Assembly (NCBI GenBank): GCA_947589545.1 | Contig: CANQBA010000024.1 | Coordinates: forward strand, 1 to 51,176 | DNA: 51,176 bases | From: an uncultured Oscillospiraceae bacterium | GTDB lineage: Bacteria; Bacillota; Clostridia; Oscillospirales; Oscillospiraceae | Reading direction: 5' to 3' | In this document: one piece after another, positions 19,047-25,456 of the stretch | Numbering within the stretch: position 1 is the stretch's first letter | Layout of the letters: each line of letters begins with the position of its first letter | Notes under the pieces: generated by a model | What the model was told of the DNA's origin: nothing | The model's database searches: none | Seen by the model: only the letters and a program-made list of their open reading frames with translations | Position numbers and translations under genes: made by a program

Positions 19047-19760
19047 TTAACTTTCAATGTTACGCGGAATCACGCAGAGCGGATCCTCAAGGTTATGCGG
19101 GGGCTTTGCAACACAGCTGTGAAGCCCATCAATGTGCTCATTCAAACTCGGCTTGATGGTGTGCCACATCGGGTCGAGAATAAAGTCAATCCCCTCACGC
19201 CGCGCGTGCTTGGCTGCCGGGACAAAGTCGCTGTCTCCTGCAATTAGGACAATTTGATCTATGAGCCTCTTATGCGCCAGAGAAGCGATATCAAGGCCAA
19301 TCCTCATGTCAACCCCTTTCTGCTGGATATCGAGGTGGAAGTCGGACTCTTTTAAATCGGCCACTTGTATATCTCCGCGGCATAACCGCTTGACAGCATC
19401 GGCATTCATAACGTAGCCTGCTGTGCTTTCCAGCAGTTCACCCATCCTCAGGGCGACTTTCCTCTTATGGGTCAGAGCCTCATGAAATGAGTTTGTCCAG
19501 GAATAAAGTTCGGTTCGTTTGAGCCATACATTTTTCTGGGTGAGCGGGTGCATGATCGTTTTATCTGATGGAGGACAGTCATATACGAAAATACGGTAGA
19601 GGTATTTCTGTTCTCTTGTCTCATTTCCGAAGTCTCCCAAGTGACGTATGCAATACTCGCAAAGCTCACTCGCGCGTTCCTGACCCGTTTTTTGCCCAAA
19701 CAGAATGTTGGCCCGCTTCTGATAAAATGCGCTGTCCACCAAAATAGCTGTGCGTATCAT
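19047..19760 (-). CDS. NYN-domain protein (LabA/PIN-like), putative ribonuclease
   Basis: A 237-residue protein with the NYN fold pattern: an N-terminal strand AILVDSAF with D9, D151 and D157 in GVDMRIGLD, and D176/D178 in LIAGDSDFVPAAKHAR. In this superfamily these acidic residues bind metal for RNA cleavage; the specific target here is unknown. The ATG at 19760 has AAGGAGG 8 bases upstream. It has its own promoter and a long structured leader, so it is expressed independently of the CI transcript, probably in the lysogen. The reading ends in unique sequence with no second domain visible. Confidence 0.85.
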   Translation of the reverse strand: MIRTAILVDSAFYQKRANILFGQKTGQERASELCEYCIRHLGDFGNETREQKYLYRIFVYDCPPSDKTIMHPLTQKNVWLKRTELYSWTNSFHEALTHKRKVALRMGELLESTAGYVMNADAVKRLCRGDIQVADLKESDFHLDIQQKGVDMRIGLDIASLAHKRLIDQIVLIAGDSDFVPAAKHARREGIDFILDPMWHTIKPSLNEHIDGLHSCVAKPPHNLEDPLCVIPRNIES

Positions 19761-19776
19761 TTGATTTTCCTCCTTA

Positions 19777-19832
19777 AGAAAAAACCCTTGGGTTCGACAC
19801 ATCCCGGATGGTGGGAGGTCTACTTCCAAGGG
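19777..19832 (-). promoter_or_regulatory. Terminator-like hairpin in the NYN-gene leader
   Basis: In the minus-strand leader CCCTTGG (19832-19826) pairs with CCAAGGG (19791-19785), enclosing a smaller ATCC/GGAT hairpin, and is followed by TTTTTTCTT and then the AAGGAGG site. A terminator placed between promoter and ribosome site suggests attenuation or a read-through switch. Confidence 0.55.
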
Positions 19833-19867
19833 CTGTTTAAACAATGGTAGCATTAAGCTACACGCTT

Positions 19868-19896
19868 ATAATATGCCCTTGAATCCGATTTGTCAA
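19868..19896 (-). promoter_or_regulatory. Promoter of the NYN gene
   Basis: Minus strand TTGACA (19896-19891), 17 bases, TATTAT (19873-19868), about 108 bases upstream of the ATG. It sits 37 bases from palindrome site 2. Confidence 0.85.
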
Positions 19897-19933
19897 CAGT
19901 TAAATTTTTTTACCTCCAAAAACAAGCGGCGCG

Positions 19934-19950
19934 GTGCCCAAAATGGGCAC
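19934..19950. repeat. Dispersed 17-bp palindrome, site 2
   Basis: GTGCCC-AAAAT-GGGCAC, perfect arms, between the stop of the PH-like gene (19981) and the promoter of the NYN gene. Confidence 0.9.
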
Positions 19951-19980
19951 GGGATTGTGCCAAACCCGAGATTGTCCTTA

Positions 19981-20664
19981 TCATTGGCCGGGCTTGAATT
20001 TGTACCCGCAGTTGAGGCATGTTACTACCAGCTTGTTGGCTCCCAATGCCCCGCCAACCAGACCTACCGGGCCGGCGACAAAGCTCCCCGCAGCTGCTTT
20101 GCCAAAGCTGAAGCCCTTTTTGTTGGCGGAGAGGGACGTGGAGCCGCATTTGGGACAGCAGGCCACACCGGCAGCTTTATTCGCCTTGATCCGCTGCTTG
20201 GCCTGCCCTCGTTTGGTCAGGGGGGTAGTGGCGGGAAGATCTTCGGCCCAGATGGTCTCAAGGGTTCCGTGCTCCGGAAAGGACATGAAAGTTTCCAGCA
20301 GGGTATTCTGAAACGCGGACAGCGTCCGTCTGTTTCCCAGCTCCACCGTCATAGATGTCCCGCTTCCGCTGAGGGGAAGCTTGTAGGTTAACGGGCCGCT
20401 GATATTCCCAACACCAATTCCCGCCTGGAAAAACAGACTGGCGGCTTGCACCTGCCCAAGAACGCGGCTGCAGAACAGCACCCGTCGGTCAGTGACCGCC
20501 ACCACACCGTGGAGGGTGCCGACACCGGATATAGTGCAGTTGGCCACAATCGCATATGCCACGGGTTCGTCAGCCAGGATTTCATCCGCTGCTTTGATGG
20601 ACGAGCCGGCCATAAGCGTCGGTGTGCCGCTCAGTTTAATTGCTTCCTGTAACGTCATGCTCAT
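19981..20664 (-). CDS. PH-like domain protein with C-terminal zinc ribbon
   Basis: A 227-residue protein. Residues ~15-130 resemble bacterial PH-like (YokE-type) domains, including GVVAVTDRRVLFCSRVLG and LSGSGTSMTVELGN. A Lys-rich linker follows, then a CPKCGSTSLS...VTCLNCGYKFKPG zinc ribbon enclosing a Gly/Ala-rich hydrophobic hairpin (about residues 180-205) that could insert in a membrane. The ATG at 20664 has GGAGG 8 bases upstream. Its function is unknown. It is one of five accessory genes in the lysogenic, minus-strand arm. Confidence 0.75.
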   Translation of the reverse strand: MSMTLQEAIKLSGTPTLMAGSSIKAADEILADEPVAYAIVANCTISGVGTLHGVVAVTDRRVLFCSRVLGQVQAASLFFQAGIGVGNISGPLTYKLPLSGSGTSMTVELGNRRTLSAFQNTLLETFMSFPEHGTLETIWAEDLPATTPLTKRGQAKQRIKANKAAGVACCPKCGSTSLSANKKGFSFGKAAAGSFVAGPVGLVGGALGANKLVVTCLNCGYKFKPGQ

Positions 20665-20684
20665 GTGCGTTTCCTCCAATTGGT

Positions 20685-21461
20685 TTACTTTGAGGCAAAA
20701 TACGCTGTTGCGAACTGATATGCTTTGGTGTTTTTGGCGGGGGTCCACATATCGTTGCCAGGGCGATTAGCGATAGATTTGTAGACGCTGATGTCTTTAG
20801 CCGCAGCATTTGCAAACGCATAAAAATCGCTCATCATGGGACTATCGCCAATATTCCCTGGCTCCACACCGCGAAGAGAGCAGTATACAGCATAACCATA
20901 TAGCGCTGCAGATTCTAAAGTGTCTACATTCTTAAGTGCGGCATCTGCGGCGTGGTTTCGTCCAGACAGCCAGGACATATGTATGTTTCTTGCCGTAAGG
21001 TAGGCCATGAACGACGGCGGGATATGTTTGGTGTCACCAGTCATTACTGATGTCTCAAACTGCATCTGGTCATCATCGGTTGCACCCTTTGGAAAAAGTA
21101 GTCCGAATTCTGACTTACCGGCAGGGCGGATCTCAGAGTCCGGGGATATTTCCAACGGCTCGACGAGTCCCTCTGTTGTGATGGCATACTCTCTTGCGCT
21201 CTGCTCGTCTTTCGCATAAATGTGCCGGGTGTTCTTCCGCCCGGTGGCAGCCTTCTTGCCGCTGACCACAAACTTTGGAAAATTTGAATACCCATACACC
21301 GGATGTGGAACCGGAGCATTGGCAATGATGTCATCGCCCTTGTCTTTTAGGACGAATTCCGGGCCTCCATCCCAATTTTTTGTCTTCGCTTTCTTCGCCC
21401 GTTGCTTTGCGGCAAAGAATAATAATATCGCTAAAACAAGCAAAATGATGATTATTGTCAT
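20685..21461 (-). CDS. Membrane-anchored protein of unknown function
   Basis: 258 residues. Residues 2-19 are one strong transmembrane helix (TIIIILLVLAILLFFAA) followed by a Lys/Arg-rich stop, giving an N-out, cytoplasmic-body topology or a signal anchor. The soluble part holds a FPKFVVSGKKAATGRKNTRHIYAK stretch (shown in part: FVVSGKKAATGRKN) and a C-terminal helical region. I do not recognise a family with confidence. The ATG has AGGGGGCG upstream. It sits 20 bases before the PH-like gene and probably shares its transcript. Confidence 0.7.
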   Translation of the reverse strand: MTIIIILLVLAILLFFAAKQRAKKAKTKNWDGGPEFVLKDKGDDIIANAPVPHPVYGYSNFPKFVVSGKKAATGRKNTRHIYAKDEQSAREYAITTEGLVEPLEISPDSEIRPAGKSEFGLLFPKGATDDDQMQFETSVMTGDTKHIPPSFMAYLTARNIHMSWLSGRNHAADAALKNVDTLESAALYGYAVYCSLRGVEPGNIGDSPMMSDFYAFANAAAKDISVYKSIANRPGNDMWTPAKNTKAYQFATAYFASK

Positions 21462-21511
21462 TCGGACGCCCCCTTGTGTTAAGTCGTGACTATACTTGCC
21501 CCTTTACGCTT

Positions 21512-21528
21512 GTGCCCGAATTGGGCAC
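21512..21528. repeat. Dispersed 17-bp palindrome, site 3
   Basis: GTGCCC-GAATT-GGGCAC, perfect arms, 3 bases beyond the stop of the gene ending at 21532 and about 50 bases upstream of the next ATG. On the minus strand one arm occupies the -35 position of a possible TATAGT -10 box (21494-21489). Confidence 0.9.
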
Positions 21529-21531
21529 GGG

Positions 21532-22101
21532 TCATACGTTCCGGTTTTTCCCGTAGAAAATCCGCCCGGAATTGAGCGTTTTTCTGTAACTGCAAGCTAA
21601 AGCAATATTCTTGTCAGGATTTACGCAGGCCTTTGCGTCACTGCATTCCTGATATCTGGAACAACATGACCACTCTGACGGGTAACGGTTCATGGATTCA
21701 ATCATGAGTTTTAGAATCAAGTCTGTATATTTTTCAATGGGGTAATCATTATCAACATTGAGACGTACATACTTCTGCTGAGATGCCGCGACTTTTTTGG
21801 GGAACTCGTCAGGAATCAAGTCAGAGAAGATGTCCGGAAATGCCAAGTATTGTGCTTTTCCGTGGAGTTTGATACGGAAAACAACCATACTGCCTAACTT
21901 CAGTGATACATAGTCCCCGCTGAATTTGTAGCCGGGCTTCACTGCCGCCACGGATAGCAACGAAGCGTCACCGCCGCATTTTTCAACGGTCGATACAATT
22001 TGAGGATATATCCGGTTGATATAGTCTTTTTCAGCCTGACCATCTGGTACAATGTCACTCATGGCGATCTGATCAGTGTCATTGAAATTATTCTCGCTCA
22101 T
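21532..22101 (-). CDS. Unknown phage protein with Cys-rich C-terminus
   Basis: 189 residues, starting at ATG 22101 with GGAGGG upstream and overlapping the BRCT gene by 4 bases (ATGA). The middle (about 50-125) looks like a small alpha/beta domain. The C-terminal SCCSRYQECSDAKACV...ALACSYRKTLNSGRIFYG holds six Cys; I recall this module as a C-terminal cap on phage exonuclease-like proteins, but no nuclease motif is visible here. Coupled translation with the BRCT protein suggests the two act together. Function unknown. Confidence 0.7.
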   Translation of the reverse strand: MSENNFNDTDQIAMSDIVPDGQAEKDYINRIYPQIVSTVEKCGGDASLLSVAAVKPGYKFSGDYVSLKLGSMVVFRIKLHGKAQYLAFPDIFSDLIPDEFPKKVAASQQKYVRLNVDNDYPIEKYTDLILKLMIESMNRYPSEWSCCSRYQECSDAKACVNPDKNIALACSYRKTLNSGRIFYGKNRNV

Positions 22102-23018
22102 GCTTGCCCTCCCTTGGTTGCCTTGACCGCAGTCCAAAAATCACGCTCGTTGACAATAGTAACACCAGCTCCGGCTTTGCGGAGCGCTATTGCTTCTTCT
22201 ACCTTGCGACCGTAGCAAGAAAAAGCCCAGCAGGGGTTGCCTTCATTCCCGACAATGAGATAATCTGTCTTTTTGGAAACGCTGGATCGGAAGACTCCGC
22301 CGAGCTCGACAACCTCATCTGTTATGGTGTCACGGTCGCATACACTGGATTTTCCTGTGAAGCAAAACACCTTTTTTGCGAAGCTGATATCCGGGCGGTA
22401 AGCGCAGATTCCTTCAACGGAGTATTTCTTCCGAAGATCGTTAAAATCAGTCTCTCTAAGGTTCCATGAATCTCTAAAATCAATGAAAGTGCCAAAGAAC
22501 GCCATCAGCATATTTCTCTCATCCTCGGAGATTCTGCCATCTGCCAAGGCTGTATGTATCAAACTGTCGATTTCATCAAAAGGATATGTGCCCCGCAAAT
22601 AGGAGTTATTCTCAAGCCAAGTCCGGAGTTTGATGATCTCGCCATCCGAAAGCGTTCCGTCTGACACAATGCCGTGTATCAGACCGGAGAGAAATTGAAT
22701 TGAAGAAGTTGTGACATCATAGTATTTTGAGTCATCCACAAAGTTACTGCAAAGCCAGAGAATATCTTTCGATTCCTCTGCGTCAAGGACACCGTCAGCC
22801 AAAGCTTCTTGAACGACAGGTATAATCTCGGAAAAGGGATGACGGTTTTGGAGATGGGCATGGAGGGAACACCAGTTGGCAAGTTCCATGGCCTCAGCCT
22901 CAGATAGCCCATTTTCTGCCGTCATGCCAGCAACAAGACCACGGAGAGTATTGGCGGCTTTGTGCAACTCTGCCGGTTTTGTGAATTGACGGTAATCCTC
23001 AATTTCTGCGGTTCCCAA
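22098..23018 (-). CDS. Tandem TerB-like helical repeats plus BRCT domain
   Basis: 306 residues. Two related helical repeats (about 20-100 and 105-185) share PF..I...I..ALADG.....E and resemble TerB-like domains. Residues ~215-300 form a BRCT domain: VFCFTGKS, then ITDEVVELGGVFRSSVSKKTDYLIVGN, as in NAD-dependent DNA ligase and RFC. BRCT domains bind DNA ends or phosphoprotein partners. The start is TTG at 23018, preceded by AGGGGGT; no ATG or GTG fits better. It is coupled to the next gene by a 4-base overlap. A role in DNA-damage sensing or phage exclusion would be inference only. Confidence 0.8.
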   Translation of the reverse strand: MGTAEIEDYRQFTKPAELHKAANTLRGLVAGMTAENGLSEAEAMELANWCSLHAHLQNRHPFSEIIPVVQEALADGVLDAEESKDILWLCSNFVDDSKYYDVTTSSIQFLSGLIHGIVSDGTLSDGEIIKLRTWLENNSYLRGTYPFDEIDSLIHTALADGRISEDERNMLMAFFGTFIDFRDSWNLRETDFNDLRKKYSVEGICAYRPDISFAKKVFCFTGKSSVCDRDTITDEVVELGGVFRSSVSKKTDYLIVGNEGNPCWAFSCYGRKVEEAIALRKAGAGVTIVNERDFWTAVKATKGGQA

Positions 23019-23036
23019 ATCAGTACCCCCTATTTT

Positions 23037-23053
23037 GTGCCCAAAATGGGCAC
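23037..23053. repeat. Dispersed 17-bp palindrome, site 4
   Basis: GTGCCC-AAAAT-GGGCAC, perfect arms, between the CI-like gene stop (23082) and the TTG start of the BRCT gene, 18 bases upstream of that start. Confidence 0.9.
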
Positions 23054-23081
23054 TTATTTTATTTCTCTAATATGGCTTTTC

Positions 23082-23789
23082 TTAGCCCACGCTTTCGCCT
23101 GTGTCCACAGGGAGAGCGGGGCTATTTTTTTCTTGGTATTCGGAAAGAATCTGGCGGATTAGTGCCCGGTCGCGGTCGGAGGCTTCACCATAAAGAGCGA
23201 TGAGCTCCGGGAAATAGGGATCTGACTTGTACCTCCGCACTGCCGCCAGCGTGTCGCGCTCCACGCGCGTCAGGTTGGACGAGGGATATTCGCCGGAGCG
23301 TCGGGCTCTCTCTGCGTCGCAAATCGCGTTGAATGCCTGAGTGAAGACGATATCCAGGTCCTCCACGATTTTGTCTCCGTAGTCGTTGGTGCCCGTGGTG
23401 AAACTGATCATCTCCACCGCGAAATCAAACCACCGGGCCACTGCCAGCTCATCCGGCTCAAAGTAAAGCCGTGTGTCCAGCCACGCGACCAGCGTCTTCT
23501 CGTCGCAGAAGGACGGCATGACCAAGGTGGGTGGGATCATCTGCTCAACATGGAACATCAGCGGCCCATAGTATTCCAGAATCGTGTCCCAATTCTCAAA
23601 AATCCCATCACCCAGGACGTAATTCGGCGGCACGTTGAAGATTTGAGAAATTGTTTTGAGTGTGCTGTAATCCGGGTCCTGCGACGATGTCTCCCACATG
23701 GCCACGGTGGACCGACCCACATGCACCTGCTTAGAAAACTTGTCCTGCGTCAAACCCAGAACCTTTCTCAAATGCTTTATCCTATTCAT
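23082..23789 (-). CDS. CI-like XRE-family prophage repressor
   Basis: A 235-residue repressor. Residues 3-58 are an XRE helix-turn-helix (LRKVLGLTQDKFSKQVHVGRSTVAMWE in part; LGLTQDKFSKQVHVGRSTV). The C-terminal ~170 residues are helical and lack an S24 peptidase Ser/Lys dyad, so induction by RecA-type self-cleavage is not supported. The ATG at 23789 has AGGTG 7 bases upstream and is preferred to GTG at 23798. The gene is divergent from a Cro-like gene over a region with three TGTCAT-N5-ATGACA operators, one lying exactly within its own promoter. Confidence 0.88.
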   Translation of the reverse strand: MNRIKHLRKVLGLTQDKFSKQVHVGRSTVAMWETSSQDPDYSTLKTISQIFNVPPNYVLGDGIFENWDTILEYYGPLMFHVEQMIPPTLVMPSFCDEKTLVAWLDTRLYFEPDELAVARWFDFAVEMISFTTGTNDYGDKIVEDLDIVFTQAFNAICDAERARRSGEYPSSNLTRVERDTLAAVRRYKSDPYFPELIALYGEASDRDRALIRQILSEYQEKNSPALPVDTGESVG

Positions 23790-23808
23790 GGAAGTCACCT
23801 CTCCTCTG

Positions 23809-23837
23809 ATTATATGTCATTAATTATGACAGTTCAA
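23809..23837 (-). promoter_or_regulatory. Repressor promoter (PRM-like)
   Basis: Minus strand TTGAAC (23837-23832), 17 bases, TATAAT (23814-23809). The 17-base spacer is exactly operator O1, giving clear autoregulation. Confidence 0.88.
23815..23831. promoter_or_regulatory. Switch operator O1
   Basis: TGTCAT-TAATT-ATGACA, perfect 6-5-6 palindrome filling the spacer of the repressor promoter. Confidence 0.85.
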
Positions 23838-23854
23838 GAAAAATGAAAAAATAT

Positions 23855-23873
23855 TTGTCATAGCTATTGACAA
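23855..23873. promoter_or_regulatory. Switch operator O2
   Basis: TTGTCAT-AGCTA-TTGACAA, one mismatch to the O1/O3 pattern. Its right arm is the -35 box of the lytic promoter. Confidence 0.82.
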
Positions 23874-23895
23874 GGCGATACGGATGTGCTATATA
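23867..23895 (+). promoter_or_regulatory. Early lytic promoter (PR-like)
   Basis: TTGACA (23867-23872), 17 bases, TATATA (23890-23895). O2 covers the -35 box and O3 abuts the -10 box, so repressor binding would silence it. Confidence 0.88.
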
Positions 23896-23919
23896 TTTGT
23901 CATGTGATATGACAAATAT
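23893..23919. promoter_or_regulatory. Switch operator O3
   Basis: ATATTTGTCAT and ATGACAAATAT, perfect 11-base arms with the spacer GTGAT, at the start site of the lytic promoter. A weak fourth half-site, TGTCAT, lies at 23939-23944. Confidence 0.87.
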
Positions 23920-23968
23920 ATTTGACGCGATGGAAAAATGTCATAACCACGGACAGGAGGTGGATCGA

Positions 23969-24193
23969 ATGTTAACGATGAACATCAAAAATTTGCGTCA
24001 GGAGGCCGGCCTCAGTCAGATGGATCTTGCCTGCCGCATGGGCGTGATTCGCTCAGCGGTGGCCAACTGGGAGTCTGAGATATCCCTTCCCATGACCCGG
24101 GACCTGCCCCGGCTTGCCCGTGTGCTTGGCTGTACGATCAGCGATTTGTTCGTTGACAGCCCCGGCAGCGGTCAGGCAAGCCCCAGCGCATGA
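23969..24193 (+). CDS. Cro-like XRE regulator
   Basis: A 74-residue protein that is almost entirely one XRE helix-turn-helix (about residues 5-60: LRQEAGLSQMDLACRMGV, VANWESE). It is the first gene of the lytic transcript. The ATG at 23969 follows AGGAGG by 8 bases. By size and position it should compete with the repressor for the TGTCAT operators. Confidence 0.88.
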   Translation: MLTMNIKNLRQEAGLSQMDLACRMGVIRSAVANWESEISLPMTRDLPRLARVLGCTISDLFVDSPGSGQASPSA

Positions 24194-24205
24194 GAGGAGT
24201 AAGCA

Positions 24206-24604
24206 ATGCCAAAACCCATAGACGAGTACACAAAAGAGGAGCGGGATCTGATCGAAAGTCTGTTATTGCGTCTTAATCTGAAGGACTTATACGGGCATGC
24301 GGTCACGAGTTGGTCAGATGCGTGCAGGGTTTACAGACAGAATGAGACCGAAGAGGCCCGCTGGGTCAGAATTTTAGACATTGCCCGTCAGTATGGCGGG
24401 ATGATGGATGATTGGATGGCCGGGACAATCGGAAAGCTAAACGTCTTTGAGATTGCTGTGGATGCGGCAGATCACGTTGGGCTTTATACCTGGAACGAGG
24501 CGAGGGACGGCATCAAGCGCCGCCAGCCGACAGACGAGGAGTTTGAGCGCTTTTGCGAGGCGTTTATGATCCGCTGTACCGCGGCGAAGGTTTCCCAGCA
24601 ATAA
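24206..24604 (+). CDS. Hypothetical early phage protein
   Basis: 132 residues, mostly helical, acidic and Trp-rich, without Cys pairs or a recognised motif. The ATG has GAGGAG upstream and lies 12 bases after the Cro-like gene, in the same early transcript. Function unknown. Confidence 0.65.
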   Translation: MPKPIDEYTKEERDLIESLLLRLNLKDLYGHAVTSWSDACRVYRQNETEEARWVRILDIARQYGGMMDDWMAGTIGKLNVFEIAVDAADHVGLYTWNEARDGIKRRQPTDEEFERFCEAFMIRCTAAKVSQQ

Positions 24605-24632
24605 TTATACCCCAAGAAAGGGGACTGACACC

Positions 24633-25085
24633 ATGGACAAAAACCCGATAAATTCCATTCAAAGGGCGCGGATCGGTAAAGGTCTGACCCAGGAAGCACT
24701 GGCCGAGCGGGCCGGGTGCTCCGTTGACTCTGTCCGGGCATGGGAGAGCGGGGCACGCAATTGTCCCATAGATATGTTGGGGATACTCAGTGAGATCCTC
24801 GCGGCCCCCTGGCTGACAGGCGTGTACCTGCGTGAGCAGTCCACGAGCCTGGACGCGCTGATCCCGGAGTTCAAGATCGGGCGGCCCCTGCCGGAGGTGG
24901 CGGCCGCGTACATATCCTGCATCCTGGACTTTGTCGACAACAGATTCGACCGGGCGCTCCTGCGGATGGTAGCCGACGGCCATATCGACGACGTGGAGGC
25001 CGAGGTTTTCGCGAGAATTATGGACATGGGGTCACAGATTACAAAGGCGTACTACGAGATGCGGTTCGCCGCGAGAAAGGAGTAA
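24633..25085 (+). CDS. XRE-family early regulator
   Basis: 150 residues. Residues ~8-62 form an XRE helix-turn-helix (RIGKGLTQEALAERAGCSVD, then VRAWESGARN). The C-terminal part is helical and unlike the CI or Cro proteins here. AAAGGGGACTG precedes the ATG. It is the third XRE protein of the switch region and may time early gene expression or act on a different operator. Confidence 0.82.
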   Translation: MDKNPINSIQRARIGKGLTQEALAERAGCSVDSVRAWESGARNCPIDMLGILSEILAAPWLTGVYLREQSTSLDALIPEFKIGRPLPEVAAAYISCILDFVDNRFDRALLRMVADGHIDDVEAEVFARIMDMGSQITKAYYEMRFAARKE

Positions 25086-25089
25086 AACG

Positions 25090-25296
25090 ATGACATTGGA
25101 AGATATTGAAGCGATGGAAGGCGAGATCATCACCCCGGATATCGCAGCCAAGATCCTGCAATGCAACCCGGCCTATATACGTGTGGCCGCCAGACAGTGC
25201 CCGGAGCGCTTGGGTTTTCCCGTCTCCGTTTGCGGGCACCGGGTCAGGATCCCCCGCCGCGCCTTCATCAACTTTATGCGTGGTACGACCGCATGA
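25090..25296 (+). CDS. Excisionase-like small DNA-binding protein
   Basis: 68 residues with a winged-helix/MerR-like pattern: TPDIAAKILQCNPAYIRVAAR then FPVSVCGHRVRIPRRAFINFM (shown in part: GHRVRIPRRAFINFM). This fits phage excisionases and small repressor-like proteins. It follows the XRE gene by 4 bases. Assignment as excisionase is inference from size and fold. Confidence 0.65.
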   Translation: MTLEDIEAMEGEIITPDIAAKILQCNPAYIRVAARQCPERLGFPVSVCGHRVRIPRRAFINFMRGTTA

Positions 25297-25305
25297 AGGG
25301 GCGCG

Positions 25306-25403
25306 TGGCGTAACCCATGAGGCCCATGAGAACAAAAAATGCCCCTGCCGGTGCGGGTAACACCGGTAGGGGCACATAGGGGCACATGGCGTAAGCCATG
25401 AGG
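25306..25403. repeat. 17-base direct repeat pair around the small-RNA hairpin
   Basis: TGGCGTAACCCATGAGG at 25306-25322 and TGGCGTAAGCCATGAGG at 25387-25403 differ at one base and flank the hairpin at 25340-25374. The second copy is itself a palindrome, CATGGC-GTAA-GCCATG. Confidence 0.7.
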
Positions 25404-25405
25404 AC
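25333..25405 (-). ncRNA. Predicted ~73-nt RNA antisense to the initiator-gene leader
   Basis: From a consensus minus-strand promoter (25440-25412) a transcript starting near 25405 would contain the hairpin CATGGC-TTAC-GCCATG and a strong terminator, TGCCCCTACCGGTG paired with CACCGGCAGGGGCA (25374-25340), followed by TTTTTTG. It lies wholly opposite the plus-strand leader of the replication initiator gene (start 25457). This is the arrangement of plasmid copy-control antisense RNAs. Short minus-strand reading frames here would be cut by the terminator. Confidence 0.6.
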
Positions 25406-25411
25406 AATGAT

Positions 25412-25440
25412 ATTGTACCACTGCATCTGCGTTTTTGCAA
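25412..25440 (-). promoter_or_regulatory. Promoter of the antisense RNA
   Basis: Minus strand TTGCAA (25440-25435), 17 bases, TACAAT (25417-25412). It points away from the initiator gene. Confidence 0.7.
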
Positions 25441-25456
25441 GGGGGTTGAGCAATAA

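Noticed and set aside
19955-19972. TTGTGCCAAACCC next to site 2 as a second palindrome copy
   Set aside because: Only one imperfect half-site, with no matching arm.
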